From contig NZ_JANLOD010000049.1 of assembly GCF_025466085.1 (NCBI RefSeq), positions 124,001 through 188,000 of the forward strand: 64,000 nucleotides of DNA. Direction: 5' to 3'. Shown piece by piece: positions 7,235 through 16,118 of the stretch. Position numbers and translations under genes: made by a program. Each line of letters begins with the position of its first letter. Within the stretch, counting starts at the first letter, position 1. The notes beneath the pieces are model-generated. The model was not told where the DNA came from and did no database searches. It worked only from the letters and a program-made list of their open reading frames with translations. The stretch comes from Pseudomonas sp. 14P_8.1_Bac3 (GTDB taxonomy: Bacteria > Pseudomonadota > Gammaproteobacteria > Pseudomonadales > Pseudomonadaceae).

Positions 7235-9721
7235 ATGACCCCTCGCAACCCCTCTATCGGTTTTTCTGCTGTAAACCTGTCCGTTAAACCTCTGAATCGC
7301 GCGGTGCATGCGGCGTTGCTCGGCATGGCGCTGATGGTGCCGGTGGGTTTCACGCTGCTGGCACAACCCGCGTGGGCACAGACCAATGCTGAAACGCAAT
7401 TCGATATCCCGGCCGGTTCGCTGGCGTCGGCGCTGACCCAATTCGCTTCCACGGCCGGGGTGACGGTGTCGTTTGAGCCGGCCGCTGCCAATGGCCAGAA
7501 CACCGCGGGGCTGCACGGTCGCTACAGCGTGGACGCCGGTTTGCGCCAGTTGCTTGCCGGCAGCAAGTTGCAGCTGGTGCGCCATGACAACGGCAGTTAT
7601 TCGCTGCTGCCGGCGGCAGAGGGTTCGGCGCTGCAACTGGGGGCGACCAACATTTCCGGGCAGGTCATCGAGTCGGCCTACGGCCCGGTCGACGGTTACG
7701 TCGCCACCCGCAGCGCCACCGGCACCAAGACTGATACGCCGATTCTGGAAATTCCCCAGGCCATCAACGTGGTGACCGCCGCGCAAGTCGAAACCCAGGG
7801 CGCGCGCAACCTGACCCAGGCCCTGCGCTACACGCCGGGGCTGAACACCGGCGGCTTCACTGACCGCAATTCGATTGCCGACGAAATCACCAGCCGCGGT
7901 TTCGCGCCGACGCCGTTGTACCTGGACGGCGCCTACATTCCTTACGCCGGCAGCCTCGGCGGCGCGCCGCAAATCGACCCGTACACCCTGGAGCGCATCG
8001 AGGTGCTCAAGGGGCCGTCGTCGGTGCTCTACGGGCAAAACCAGCCGGGCGGGCTGATCAACCTGGTTTCCAAGCGCCCGACCACCGAGCAGCGCAGCCA
8101 GGTCAAACTTGGCGCGGGCAGCTACAACCGGGTCAACGGCGCCTTCGACGCCAGTGGCCCGATCGATGATCAGAAGGCGTTTTCCTATCGTCTCATCGGC
8201 GTCGCGAACAAAGGCAACGAACAGGTCGACCACACTCACAGCGAACGCCTGTTACTGGCGCCGAGCCTGACCTGGACGCCCACCGACGACACTTCGCTGA
8301 CCCTGCTGGCGCAGATCCAGCGTGACGACGGCCTAGAGGATTATCAGTCGCTGCCGCGGATCGGCTCCCTCGATCGCGGCCCGACCGGGCAAAGAATCGA
8401 CCGCCATTTCTTTTCCGGCGACACGCGCTTCAACGACTACAAACGCGATCAGTACGTCTTCGGCTACGACTTCAGCCACAACCTGACCGATGACCTGACC
8501 TACCGCTCAACCGCGCGTTACACCGACGTGCGCGACCAGTACAAAGGCTTCTACCTGCGGGCGTTCGCCACCGACGCCGCGGGCGAGACCGATTACACCC
8601 GCGCGAGTCGCACCAAGGTTGACTGGCGCCAGCACAACATCGCCTACACCATCGATAACAACCTGCAATACACATTCAACACCGGCGACCTCGAACACAC
8701 GCTGCTTACGGGCGTGGACTATCGCCATTTCAACCGCAAGTACGATGGGCTCAACGCGTACAACGTGATGCCGGTCAACCTCTACGGCCAGAACAACTTC
8801 GACACCGGCAGTGTGGTCCCGGTGCTGGACACCCGCTGGGACAACACCCTGCGCCAGACCGGCGTGTACGTGCAGGACCAGATCAAGCTGAACCAGTGGA
8901 TCCTGACCATCGGCGGGCGTGAGGACTGGGCGGAAATCGATAACAAGGACATCCTCGCCGAGACTGTCACGTCCCAGCGCGACCATAAATTTACCGGTCG
9001 CGTGGGCCTGACTTACGTCACCGAGTTCGGCCTGGCGCCCTATATCAGCTATTCCGAATCGTTCCTGCCGACCCTCGGCACGGCGGCACCGGAGCGCGGT
9101 GGCAAGGCGTTCGAACCGACCGAGGGCGAGCAATACGAAGTGGGCGTGAAGTATCAGCCGTTCGACAAGACGCTGATTACTGCCTCGGTCTTTCAGGTCA
9201 AACAGAAGAACGTGCTGACCGGTGACGATGACTACCCGCAGTACCAGACCCAGGACGGCGAAGTGCGCTCGCGCGGCGTCGAACTGGAAGTCAAATCCAG
9301 CCTCGACAACATCGACGTGCTGGCCGCCGCGACCTACATCGACTCGTTCTATACCAAGAGCAACTACGGCGACCAGGGTAATCGCAACGAAGCACAGGCG
9401 CCGGTCTCCGCCTCGTTGTGGGCCGACTACCACTTCACCCAGGCGACCCTCAACGGTCTGACCTTCGGTGCGGGTGCGCGCTATACCGGGCGCAAACCGG
9501 GTGATTCGTCGCACTCCTTCGAAGTGCCGTCGTACGTCGTCTACGACACCACGATCAGCTACGACCTGGGCAAACTGGACGCCAGCCTGCGCGGTCTGCA
9601 GACCCGCCTGAACGTGCAGAACGTGTTCGACCGCAAATACATCTCGGACTGCAACTACTCGTTCGGTTGCTACTACGGCCAGGAGCGCGTGGCTGCGGTG
9701 GAAATGTCCTACGACTGGTAA
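7235..9721 (+). CDS. TonB-dependent siderophore receptor with STN signalling domain
   Basis: This 828-residue outer-membrane receptor has a long signal peptide (cleavage near AWAQ at about residue 49), an STN/secretin-like domain (about 53-105), a plug domain (about 160-270, with YLDGAYIP and VLKGPSSVLYGQNQPGG) and a 22-strand barrel ending in the aromatic terminus YDW. The C-terminal CNYSFGCYYGQE region resembles FhuA/FiuA/FoxA-type hydroxamate receptors, so ferrichrome- or ferrioxamine-like substrates are likely. The STN domain and upstream sigma/FecR pair show that it signals its own induction. The 117 bases before it are where the ECF promoter is expected; I could not assign it with confidence. 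Confidence 0.93.
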   Translation: MTPRNPSIGFSAVNLSVKPLNRAVHAALLGMALMVPVGFTLLAQPAWAQTNAETQFDIPAGSLASALTQFASTAGVTVSFEPAAANGQNTAGLHGRYSVDAGLRQLLAGSKLQLVRHDNGSYSLLPAAEGSALQLGATNISGQVIESAYGPVDGYVATRSATGTKTDTPILEIPQAINVVTAAQVETQGARNLTQALRYTPGLNTGGFTDRNSIADEITSRGFAPTPLYLDGAYIPYAGSLGGAPQIDPYTLERIEVLKGPSSVLYGQNQPGGLINLVSKRPTTEQRSQVKLGAGSYNRVNGAFDASGPIDDQKAFSYRLIGVANKGNEQVDHTHSERLLLAPSLTWTPTDDTSLTLLAQIQRDDGLEDYQSLPRIGSLDRGPTGQRIDRHFFSGDTRFNDYKRDQYVFGYDFSHNLTDDLTYRSTARYTDVRDQYKGFYLRAFATDAAGETDYTRASRTKVDWRQHNIAYTIDNNLQYTFNTGDLEHTLLTGVDYRHFNRKYDGLNAYNVMPVNLYGQNNFDTGSVVPVLDTRWDNTLRQTGVYVQDQIKLNQWILTIGGREDWAEIDNKDILAETVTSQRDHKFTGRVGLTYVTEFGLAPYISYSESFLPTLGTAAPERGGKAFEPTEGEQYEVGVKYQPFDKTLITASVFQVKQKNVLTGDDDYPQYQTQDGEVRSRGVELEVKSSLDNIDVLAAATYIDSFYTKSNYGDQGNRNEAQAPVSASLWADYHFTQATLNGLTFGAGARYTGRKPGDSSHSFEVPSYVVYDTTISYDLGKLDASLRGLQTRLNVQNVFDRKYISDCNYSFGCYYGQERVAAVEMSYDW

Positions 9722-10022
9722 CGTTGCCCCGATCGGAGTTGCTGGCGATGGTCGTTAACGATAACGCGGGGCGGCCCGATTCAACGCGGCGCCCTTTGAA
9801 TCCATCGCCAGCAAGCTGGCTCCTACAGTGTTCGGTGTGATCCCGATGCCGTCGCACGACAGGGATTTTCGTCAGTCGCATATCCGAGCTTCACCACGGA
9901 CACTGTGGGAGCGGGCTTGCCCGCGAAGGGGCCGCAACTGACACACTACGTCGTCCCGCCAGCGCGTTATCATAGGCGCCCCGCGAACCCACGCTTCACG
10001 CCCGCCCGTCAGAGCCAACTCA
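9722..10022. repeat. Intergenic region with REP elements
   Basis: This 301-base gap holds a REP doublet at about 9734-9828 (outer arms GTTGCTGGCGATGG and CGCCAGCAAGCTGGCTCCTACAG) and a single REP arm at about 9903-9930 (CTGTGGGAGCGGGCTTGCCC). The rest shows no convincing ORF. Doublets of this kind fold into long hairpins and may protect or end transcripts. Confidence 0.8.
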
Positions 10023-10718
10023 ATGCCGCAGATCAGCCACTTCAAAACCCCATGCCCCGAGCACCTCACCAGCCAGATCCTGCAGATGGTCGTCGACAAC
10101 CTGACCGACATCAGCATGGTCGCCATCCCGCCGAGCAACCTGTTGTACAACGTGTACCAGTACGCGATCGGCTATGAGGTGCACCTTTACCTGGAGGCGC
10201 TGAATGGGGCAAAGGGGATTGCGGTGGAGCTGATCGTCGCCACGGACGTGGACGATCCTGAAAAAGTCATCGGCTTCTTGCTGTACCTGCCGATCAAGGA
10301 CGACCCCGAGGCGTGCGGCGTAGCCTACATGGCGGTGCAGGCCGGTTATCGGCGCCAGGGCGTGGCGCGCAAGATGGTGCGGGAAATGGTCGGTCGTTAT
10401 CCCCATGCGGAACTGACCTGCGCGGTGGCCAAGGTGACGTGGTTCGAGTCGATGGGTTTTCAGGTGCTGGGCGTGCGCGGTTCGCAAGTGCTGATGAACA
10501 CCCGCGATCACAGCGCCGACGGCTTGATGGGGTTGCTGGATGTGGCGTCGATTTATAGCTCGCTGGAAGTGCGGCAGATTCATACGTACCTGCTGCAAAA
10601 GCACGGCAAGCGGGCAATGATCGATGCGGAGAAACAGCGCGACCGGCACCTGGACCAGCTCACGCACAAGGCCAATGAATTTGTCCGGCAACGCCGGAAC
10701 CACGCCGATTCACTGTAG
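10023..10718 (+). CDS. GNAT-family N-acetyltransferase
   Basis: The product has 231 residues. The central part (about 65-160) has the GNAT fold, with the acetyl-CoA loop GYRRQGVARKMVREMV matching the R/Q-x-x-G-x-G/A motif. The C-terminal 60 residues are helical and charged and are not part of the core GNAT fold. The substrate is unknown. Its TAG stop (10716-10718) falls inside the first arm of a REP doublet, so the gene terminates in repeat sequence. Confidence 0.82.
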   Translation: MPQISHFKTPCPEHLTSQILQMVVDNLTDISMVAIPPSNLLYNVYQYAIGYEVHLYLEALNGAKGIAVELIVATDVDDPEKVIGFLLYLPIKDDPEACGVAYMAVQAGYRRQGVARKMVREMVGRYPHAELTCAVAKVTWFESMGFQVLGVRGSQVLMNTRDHSADGLMGLLDVASIYSSLEVRQIHTYLLQKHGKRAMIDAEKQRDRHLDQLTHKANEFVRQRRNHADSL

Positions 10719-10814
10719 GAGCGAGCTTGCTCGCGATGGACTCGAAAGCGCCGCGTTCCAGTCAGAAAACGCGCGTGATTATTGAGATCATCGCGAGCAA
10801 GCTCGCTCCTGCAG
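10713..10814. repeat. REP doublet overlapping a stop codon
   Basis: Outer arms CTGTAGGAGCGAGCTTGCTC (from 10713) and GCGAGCAAGCTCGCTCCTGCAG (to 10814) face each other across a spacer. The first arm supplies the TAG stop of the acetyltransferase gene. Confidence 0.85.
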
Positions 10815-10826
10815 AATAAACGTGCA

Positions 10827-10893
10827 CAAAAAAAAGAGCCTCAACGCTCTTTGATGGGGAGGAAGTAGAGCCCTTGAGGCTCAAGATGCACGT
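10827..10893 (-). terminator. Rho-independent terminator on the minus strand
   Basis: GAGCCTCAA (10836-10844) pairs with TTGAGGCTC (10874-10882), and the plus-strand A-tract at 10827-10835 reads as a U-run on the minus strand directly after the stem. An outer pair, ACGTGCA (10820-10826) with TGCACGT (10887-10893), extends the structure. It would end transcripts coming from the DmpA-type aminopeptidase gene or from a small RNA starting inside 10890-11006. Confidence 0.75.
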
Positions 10894-10929
10894 GAAGCAA
10901 AGCGGTGAGCTTGGTAGGGTTCAGAACAC

Positions 10930-10983
10930 TCACCACTTACGCAACCGCTTGAGTTGAGCAAACAAACGGCCGCGTAGACTCAT
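10930..10983 (-). CDS. Possible 17-residue basic peptide ORF
   Basis: Between the aminopeptidase stop and the minus-strand terminator, an ATG at 10983 opens an 18-codon frame encoding MSLRGRLFAQLKRLRKW, a basic amphipathic peptide. There is no clear ribosome-binding site, so translation is uncertain. The segment could instead be part of a 3' UTR-derived small RNA that uses the terminator at 10827-10893. I do not recognise the peptide. Confidence 0.25.
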   Translation of the reverse strand: MSLRGRLFAQLKRLRKW

Positions 10984-11006
10984 CGTAGGAACATGCAGTT
11001 TGGCAC

Positions 11007-12137
11007 TCAAGTACCGCTAGTCGTCTCCTGGCCCGGCCAGCCGGCTCGCCGTAACGCTTTGAGCAGCGTCCCGGCGTCCAGCCCCGGCACCGCGTGGCCA
11101 TTGCCCTCGGCGGTGTCGGCGGCCAGCAAGGCATTGATGATCGCTTCCTCCACCGCTTCCGTAGCCGCCAGGAACAACTCGCTGATGTGATCGTTGTTGA
11201 CCATGCTCAGGTTGTCGCAGGTCGGTGACTTCTTCGATTCATACGCGGCCGGCGGCACATCGTTGCCGGTCGCAAAGGCGATAAAGAGGTCGCCGCTGTG
11301 GTCTTCATTGCCGCCGCCGGTGCGGGCGAGCCCGAGGCTGGCGCGCTGGGCGAGGCGGGTGCATTGGTGCGGCAGCAACGGCGCATCCGTGGCGAGGCAA
11401 ACGACAATCGAGCCCATGCCCGGATGCGGTAACGATGCCTTGAGAAACGGTGAGTCAGCCTTTTCCATGTAGCGCCCGACCGGGTAGCCGTCGACGCGCA
11501 GTTCGTTGCGGATACCGTGGTTGGCCTGGACGATGGCGCCGACCGTCCAGCCGCCCTGGGCGCTGTTCAAACGCCGCGAAGCGGTGCCGATCCCACCCTT
11601 GAATTCATGACAGATCATGCCGCTGCCACCGCCGACATTGCCCTCGGTCACCGGTCCGCCAATGGCGGTGTTCAGGGCTTCGGCCACGTGTTCGGGCTTC
11701 ACGTGAAAGCCATTGATGTCGTTGAGCAAACCGTCGAACGTCTCCAGCACCACCGGCATGTTCCAGTAGAGCCGGCCGTCGTCCGGTTGCTGTTGACGGT
11801 CCAGCACGATCAACGCATCGCGCACCACGCCCAGGCTGTGGGTGTTGGTGAAAGCCACCGGGCTGGTCAGCAAACCGGCCTCGCGAATCCACTCCAGACC
11901 GGTGGCATCGCCGTTACCGTTGAGCACATGGACACCAGCGAAACAGGGCTGCTGACTGGTGGATCCGGTGCGCGGCTCGATCACGGTGACGCCGGTGAGG
12001 ATGTCGCGTCCATTGGCGGTGCGGCCGCGCACATTGCTGTGGCCGACTCGCACACCGGGGACATCCGTGATGGCGTTGAGCGGGCCGGGTTGGAGTTGGC
12101 CGAAGCGGATATTCAAATCGCGGGCACGTGGTTTCAT
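11007..12137 (-). CDS. P1 (S58) family peptidase, DmpA/BapA-type aminopeptidase
   Basis: This 376-residue enzyme belongs to the self-processing DmpA family, which releases N-terminal D-amino acids, L-amino acids or beta-amino acids from peptides and amides. The N-terminal ITDVPGVRVGHSNVRG motif, the GGPVTEGNVGGGSGMICHEF stretch and the GSIVVCLATDAPLLPHQ block fit the family. Autocleavage is predicted between G242 and S243, making S243 the nucleophile. The ATG at 12137 matches the start of family members. It follows the binding-protein gene by 40 bases on the same strand and is probably co-transcribed with it. Confidence 0.88.
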   Translation of the reverse strand: MKPRARDLNIRFGQLQPGPLNAITDVPGVRVGHSNVRGRTANGRDILTGVTVIEPRTGSTSQQPCFAGVHVLNGNGDATGLEWIREAGLLTSPVAFTNTHSLGVVRDALIVLDRQQQPDDGRLYWNMPVVLETFDGLLNDINGFHVKPEHVAEALNTAIGGPVTEGNVGGGSGMICHEFKGGIGTASRRLNSAQGGWTVGAIVQANHGIRNELRVDGYPVGRYMEKADSPFLKASLPHPGMGSIVVCLATDAPLLPHQCTRLAQRASLGLARTGGGNEDHSGDLFIAFATGNDVPPAAYESKKSPTCDNLSMVNNDHISELFLAATEAVEEAIINALLAADTAEGNGHAVPGLDAGTLLKALRRAGWPGQETTSGT

Positions 12138-12177
12138 GCAGGAACTCTCAGGCAGGTTAAACGGAAAGGAGGGCGGT

Positions 12178-13281
12178 TCAGTTGCCGTTCTTGATGTTGC
12201 TCCAGACGCGCGTACGGACACGTTCGATCTCATGGGGCTGCGGCTGCAAGGTGAAAGCCTTGGCGATCACCTCGGCTGAGGGATAGATATTGCTGAACCG
12301 GCGCACTTCGTCCGAGACCAGTGCAGTGGCGTCTTTGTTGGCATTGGCGGTGAGCGCCAGATTGGTGGCGGGTGCAATCACCTCGGGCTGCAGCAGGTAA
12401 TTGATAAAAGTCAGCCCCTGTTTCGTATTGTTGGCGTCCTTGACCATGACCAGGTTATCGGACCAGAGCGGCGCACCTTCGACCGGGATGCTGTACTCGA
12501 TTTTTACACCCTTCGCGGCTTCATTGGCGGCCTGCTTGGCCCCGAATACTGTGCCGGACCACGTCAAGGCGACGCAGATGTCGCCGTTGGCCAGGTCGGT
12601 CTGAATCTTCGACGAATTGAAATAGGTGATGTAGGGACGCAACTTCAGCATCAGGGCTTCAGCTTTTTTGTAGTCGGCGGGGTTGCTGCTGTTGGGCGGC
12701 AGGCCGAGATAGTGCAGGGCGATCGGGATGATTTCGGCGGGAGCGTCCAGGATCCCCACGCCGCATTGGCTCAGCTTCGCCAGGTTCTGTTCCTTGAACA
12801 GCAGGTCCCAGGAGTTCACCGGCGCCTGGTCGCCCAGGACTTCGCGGACCTTGTCGACGTTGTAGCCGATGCCATCGGTGCCCCACAGATAAGGCACGGC
12901 GTATTGATTGTCCGGGTCGTTCGCACGCAGCTTTTCCAGCAACACCGGATCAATGTGGTGCAGGTTGGTCAGTTGGCTGCGGTCCAGTTTCTGCAAGGCG
13001 CCGGCCTTGATCAGGGCCGGCAGGATGAAGTTGCTGGCCACCACCACGTCGTAACCGCTATGGCCGGTCATCAGCTTGGCTTCCAGGACTTCGCCGCTGT
13101 CGAAGGTGTCGTAGACGGTTTTGATCCCGGTGTCGCGCTGGAAATCCTTCAGGGTGGTAGGGCCAATGTAGTCAAACCAGTTGTAGACGTGCACGGTGGG
13201 CTCATCCGCCGCTGCGAGCGCTATCCAGGTCGACAGGCAAGCGCCCAGTCCCAGGTTGATATACGTGCGGTGACCACTCAT
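12178..13281 (-). CDS. Polyamine-type periplasmic binding protein (PotF/SpuD-like)
   Basis: This 367-residue secreted protein has a signal peptide ending at about ALAAADE (residue 26) and then the PotF/SpuD sequence pattern: VHVYNWFDYIGP at the start of the mature protein, YDVVVASN, and YAVPYLWGTDGIGYN in the ligand region. AGGAG precedes the ATG at 13281. No ATPase or permease gene lies nearby, so it is an orphan that may feed a transporter encoded elsewhere. It lies directly before a DmpA-type peptidase and diverges from a LuxR regulator. The ligand may be a polyamine or an amidated amine rather than plain putrescine; this is inference. Confidence 0.88.
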   Translation of the reverse strand: MSGHRTYINLGLGACLSTWIALAAADEPTVHVYNWFDYIGPTTLKDFQRDTGIKTVYDTFDSGEVLEAKLMTGHSGYDVVVASNFILPALIKAGALQKLDRSQLTNLHHIDPVLLEKLRANDPDNQYAVPYLWGTDGIGYNVDKVREVLGDQAPVNSWDLLFKEQNLAKLSQCGVGILDAPAEIIPIALHYLGLPPNSSNPADYKKAEALMLKLRPYITYFNSSKIQTDLANGDICVALTWSGTVFGAKQAANEAAKGVKIEYSIPVEGAPLWSDNLVMVKDANNTKQGLTFINYLLQPEVIAPATNLALTANANKDATALVSDEVRRFSNIYPSAEVIAKAFTLQPQPHEIERVRTRVWSNIKNGN

Positions 13282-13345
13282 GATGCGGCGCTCCTGGCCT
13301 GCTGCAGGCCGGTGATAATCAGGAGCTTGCAGCGTATCGACCGGG

Positions 13346-13372
13346 ATGGGCGTCACCCATTCCCATCATGGG
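13346..13372. promoter_or_regulatory. Candidate operator: four ATGGG/CCCAT half-sites
   Basis: The 111-base divergent region contains ATGGG (13346-13350), CCCAT (13356-13360), CCCAT (13362-13366) and ATGGG (13368-13372), giving ATGGG-N5-CCCAT next to the 11-base palindrome CCCATCATGGG. The cluster lies 20 bases before the LuxR-family start and 65 bases before the binding-protein start. Control by the LuxR protein is inferred. Confidence 0.5.
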
Positions 13373-13392
13373 TTACTCGAAAGGGGTAGGGC

Positions 13393-14160
13393 GTGGACGC
13401 GTTGTTAAAAGAACTGCCGGTGCACCAAGGGCTGGCGCGGGTGTTTGGCGCATTGGGCCACGACGGATTCTGGCGGGCGCTGGTGGATACCTTGCGCCTG
13501 CTGGTGCCGCTGGATAACGCCTTGGTCGCGGTGATGCAAGCGGGGCGAGTGCCGCGTTTGCTGATCGATTTCGACTCCCGCAGCAGCGGCGACGAGGCTG
13601 AAGAACTCGCCGGCTACAGCGCCGGCATGTACCTGCTCGACCCGTTTTACCAGGCTGCCTGCGCCGGCATTGCCGACGGTTTGCACAGCCTTGACTCAGT
13701 GGCCCCGGACCAGTTCCAGCAGAGCGAGTACTACCAGAGTTACTTCCGTTCCGTGGTGGGCGGCGATGAGTTGCAGTTCATGATCAACCTCGACGGCGCC
13801 GTGCTTGGTTTGTCTTTGGGGCGAGTTGCGCGTTTCACCCTGGAAGAACAGGGACGTCTGCTGTGCGTGCGCGACTGGGTGCTGGCGGCCATGGGCCGAC
13901 ACCTGCAACTGGTGCCGCCGGAAGGGCCGACGGCCGTGGCCGGAGACCTGGCAACCCTGCTCGATCAGTTCGATGCGCGATTGACGGCGCGGGAAGTCGA
14001 AACCGCGCGGCTGATCCTCCAGGGTTTCTCCAGCAAAGCCATCGCCCAGCACCTGGGGATTTCACCGGAAACGGTGAAGGTGCATCGGCGCAACGTCTAT
14101 CACAAGCTCAATGTGAACGGGCATGGCGAGTTGTTTGCATTGGTGTTGCAGCCGCGTTGA
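13393..14160 (+). CDS. LuxR-family transcriptional regulator
   Basis: This 255-residue regulator starts with GTG. Its C-terminal LuxR/GerE helix-turn-helix (about residues 192-250) carries LTAREVETARLILQGFSSKAIAQ and GISPETVKVHRRNVYHKL patterns (quoted in parts). The N-terminal 180 residues look like a GAF-type sensory domain and do not show the classical acyl-homoserine-lactone pocket residues that I can recognise. It is divergent from the binding protein/aminopeptidase pair, so those genes are its likely targets. Confidence 0.88.
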   Translation: MDALLKELPVHQGLARVFGALGHDGFWRALVDTLRLLVPLDNALVAVMQAGRVPRLLIDFDSRSSGDEAEELAGYSAGMYLLDPFYQAACAGIADGLHSLDSVAPDQFQQSEYYQSYFRSVVGGDELQFMINLDGAVLGLSLGRVARFTLEEQGRLLCVRDWVLAAMGRHLQLVPPEGPTAVAGDLATLLDQFDARLTAREVETARLILQGFSSKAIAQHLGISPETVKVHRRNVYHKLNVNGHGELFALVLQPR

Positions 14161-14171
14161 TCCCACCATCC

Positions 14172-14289
14172 CCTGTAGGAGCGAGCTCGCTCGCGATGAA
14201 CCTGAGCGCGCCGCGCAGAGTCAGGAACCGCGCGTTATCGTTGACGACTCTCGTCGGAACGCCGCCCGGAGCCTGCTCGCTCCTACAGG
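14172..14289. repeat. REP doublet
   Basis: Outer arms CCTGTAGGAGCGAGCTCGCT and CCTGCTCGCTCCTACAGG face each other across a spacer containing CGTTATCGTTGACG (14233-14246). It lies between convergent genes. Confidence 0.85.
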
Positions 14290-14313
14290 GATCGCTTCAG
14301 CGGCGACGCGCTC

Positions 14314-15249
14314 TTAAAAACGGAATACCAACGCCTTCAACCCGGCCTCGTCATCCGCATCCGGAAACTCCGGCGGGTTCGCCAGCCGCTCCACAAAACG
14401 CAAGCTCGGCGCCTCACGGGTCACGCCCTCGATCAGGAAGTCCGAACCCAATGCCGGGTCGTTCATGCAGGCCAGCACAGTGCCTTGCGGGGTGAGCAAT
14501 TCCGGCAAGCGGCGCAGCACCCGCTGGTAGTCCTTGGTCAGCAAAAAGCTGCCTTTCTGAAACGACGGCGGGTCGATGATCACCAGGTCGTACGGACCCT
14601 TGCCGATCACCTTGCCCCAGGACTTGAACAGGTCGTGGCCGAGAAAGCTCACTTTGCTCAGGTCGTGGCCGTTGAGCCGGTGATTGTCGCGGCCGCGATT
14701 CAGGGCCGGGCTGGACATGTCCAGGTTGACCACGTGTTCGGCGCCGCCCTCGACAGCCGCCACGGAAAAACCGCAGGTGTAGGCGAACAGGTTCAGCACA
14801 CGTTTACCCACCGCGTTGGCGCGGACCCAGTCGCGGCCGTAGCGCATGTCGAGGAACAGCCCGGTGTTCTGCTTGCGGCCGAGGTCAACGCGATAACGCA
14901 GGCCGCCTTCGGTGATGGTCATGTCCTCGATCACTTCCCCGACCAGCCATTCGGTGGTGCTTTGCAGCAAATAGCGATGCTGTAGCGCCAGGGTGTGCGC
15001 ACCGGATTGCGTCCACTCGGGCGAGCGGGTGATGTCCATCAACCGCTGTTTCAACCCTTCCAGCTGCGCCGCTTCCGGCTCCTTGAACAGCGACACCAGC
15101 ACCACGCCCTGCAACCAGTCGACGGTCACCTGCTCCAGCCCCGGCCAGCATCGACCGCGACCGTGGAACAGCCGGCGGGTTTCTGCGGGGGCGGCCGCGA
15201 GGGCAGTCAGCAGATGGTCGTGGAGGGTGATGAGAGCTTCAGGGTTCAT
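14314..15249 (-). CDS. Class I SAM-dependent methyltransferase, RlmI/RlmK-like
   Basis: This 311-residue enzyme has the Rossmann methyltransferase core typical of 23S rRNA cytosine-5/guanine methyltransferases of the RlmI/K group: the SAM-binding VLNLFAYTCGFSVAAVEGGA (about residues 160-180) and the catalytic-site YDLVIIDPPSF (about 235-245). The N-terminal half supplies the RNA-binding region. ATG 15249 is chosen over an upstream in-frame start because it fits the family. The exact rRNA position methylated cannot be told from sequence. Confidence 0.82.
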   Translation of the reverse strand: MNPEALITLHDHLLTALAAAPAETRRLFHGRGRCWPGLEQVTVDWLQGVVLVSLFKEPEAAQLEGLKQRLMDITRSPEWTQSGAHTLALQHRYLLQSTTEWLVGEVIEDMTITEGGLRYRVDLGRKQNTGLFLDMRYGRDWVRANAVGKRVLNLFAYTCGFSVAAVEGGAEHVVNLDMSSPALNRGRDNHRLNGHDLSKVSFLGHDLFKSWGKVIGKGPYDLVIIDPPSFQKGSFLLTKDYQRVLRRLPELLTPQGTVLACMNDPALGSDFLIEGVTREAPSLRFVERLANPPEFPDADDEAGLKALVFRF

Positions 15250-15320
15250 CGGGTTCGGTCGGTCATTGGGAGGGGGCGGCATTTAACCATAGTTGAGCGA
15301 TGGGCGGTCGACACCAAACT

Positions 15321-15405
15321 CTGGAGCGGGCGTGCTCGCGAAGGCGGTATATCAATCGCCTTGTCATTGCCTGATACACCACCTTCGCGAGCAAGCCTGC
15401 TCCCA
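15321..15405. repeat. REP doublet
   Basis: Arms GGAGCGGGCGTGCTCGCGAA and TTCGCGAGCAAGCCTGCTCC face each other. The element lies between the methyltransferase and cytochrome b start regions, so it sits upstream of both divergent genes. Confidence 0.8.
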
Positions 15406-15500
15406 TCGCAGTTATCACGGTTAATTTAACTTTACGTGAGGATTTGGCGATCTTCCGGCTTTCATACTCGGCTCCAACGAATAACAACCTGGAGCCGGAC

Positions 15501-16118
15501 ATGTCGCAGTCAACTGCCGCACCCAAGGCCAGCCACCCCCGCTGGCTACGGTTGACCCATTGGCTGAATGCCCTGGCGGTGCTGGTCATGGTCACCAGCG
15601 GCTGGCGCATCTACAACGCCTCCCCGCTGTACGACTTCAGTTTCCCGACAGGCATCACCCTGGGCGGCTGGCTCGGCGGCGCGTTGCAGTGGCATTTCGC
15701 GGCGATGTGGTTCCTCGCCCTCAACGGGCTGGTTTACCTGGCCATCAATCTCGCCAGTGGCCGTCTGTCACGACGCTTTTTCCCGGTCTCGCCCAGCGGT
15801 GTGTGGCGGGACCTGGGGGCCGCGTTGCGCGGTCGGTTGGGGCATGCCGACCTGAGTCATTACAACCAGGTGCAACGGCTGGCGTACCTGTTCGTGATGC
15901 TCGACATTGCGCTGCTGGTGATCTCCGGGCTGGTGTTGTGGAAGTCCGTGCAGTTCCCGCTGCTGCGTGAACTGCTCGGCGGCTACGACGCAGCGCGGCA
16001 TGTGCATTTCATCGCGATGACGTTGTTGATGGCCTTTGTGGCCGTGCATCTGGTGATGGTCGCCCTCGTGCCGAAAACGCTGCTGGCCATGATCATCGGT
16101 CGCAAGGAGCCGGTATGA
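15501..16118 (+). CDS. Cytochrome b561-type membrane subunit
   Basis: This 205-residue integral membrane protein has four to five hydrophobic segments and His residues placed as in di-haem cytochrome b561/thiosulfate-reductase-type subunits (WLRLTHWLNAL, QWHFAAMWFLALNG, HVHFIAM and FVAVHLVMV). It overlaps the downstream molybdenum enzyme by four bases. The pair is therefore a membrane electron partner plus a periplasmic Tat-exported oxidoreductase. It differs in sequence from MsrQ. Confidence 0.87.
   Translation: MSQSTAAPKASHPRWLRLTHWLNALAVLVMVTSGWRIYNASPLYDFSFPTGITLGGWLGGALQWHFAAMWFLALNGLVYLAINLASGRLSRRFFPVSPSGVWRDLGAALRGRLGHADLSHYNQVQRLAYLFVMLDIALLVISGLVLWKSVQFPLLRELLGGYDAARHVHFIAMTLLMAFVAVHLVMVALVPKTLLAMIIGRKEPV

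Noticed and set aside
5711..8239. 842-codon minus-strand ORF across the sigma, FecR-type and receptor genes
   Set aside because: It lies antisense to three well-supported genes; the protein is a low-complexity Arg/Gln/Val/His mix without motifs, as expected from GC-rich shadow frames.
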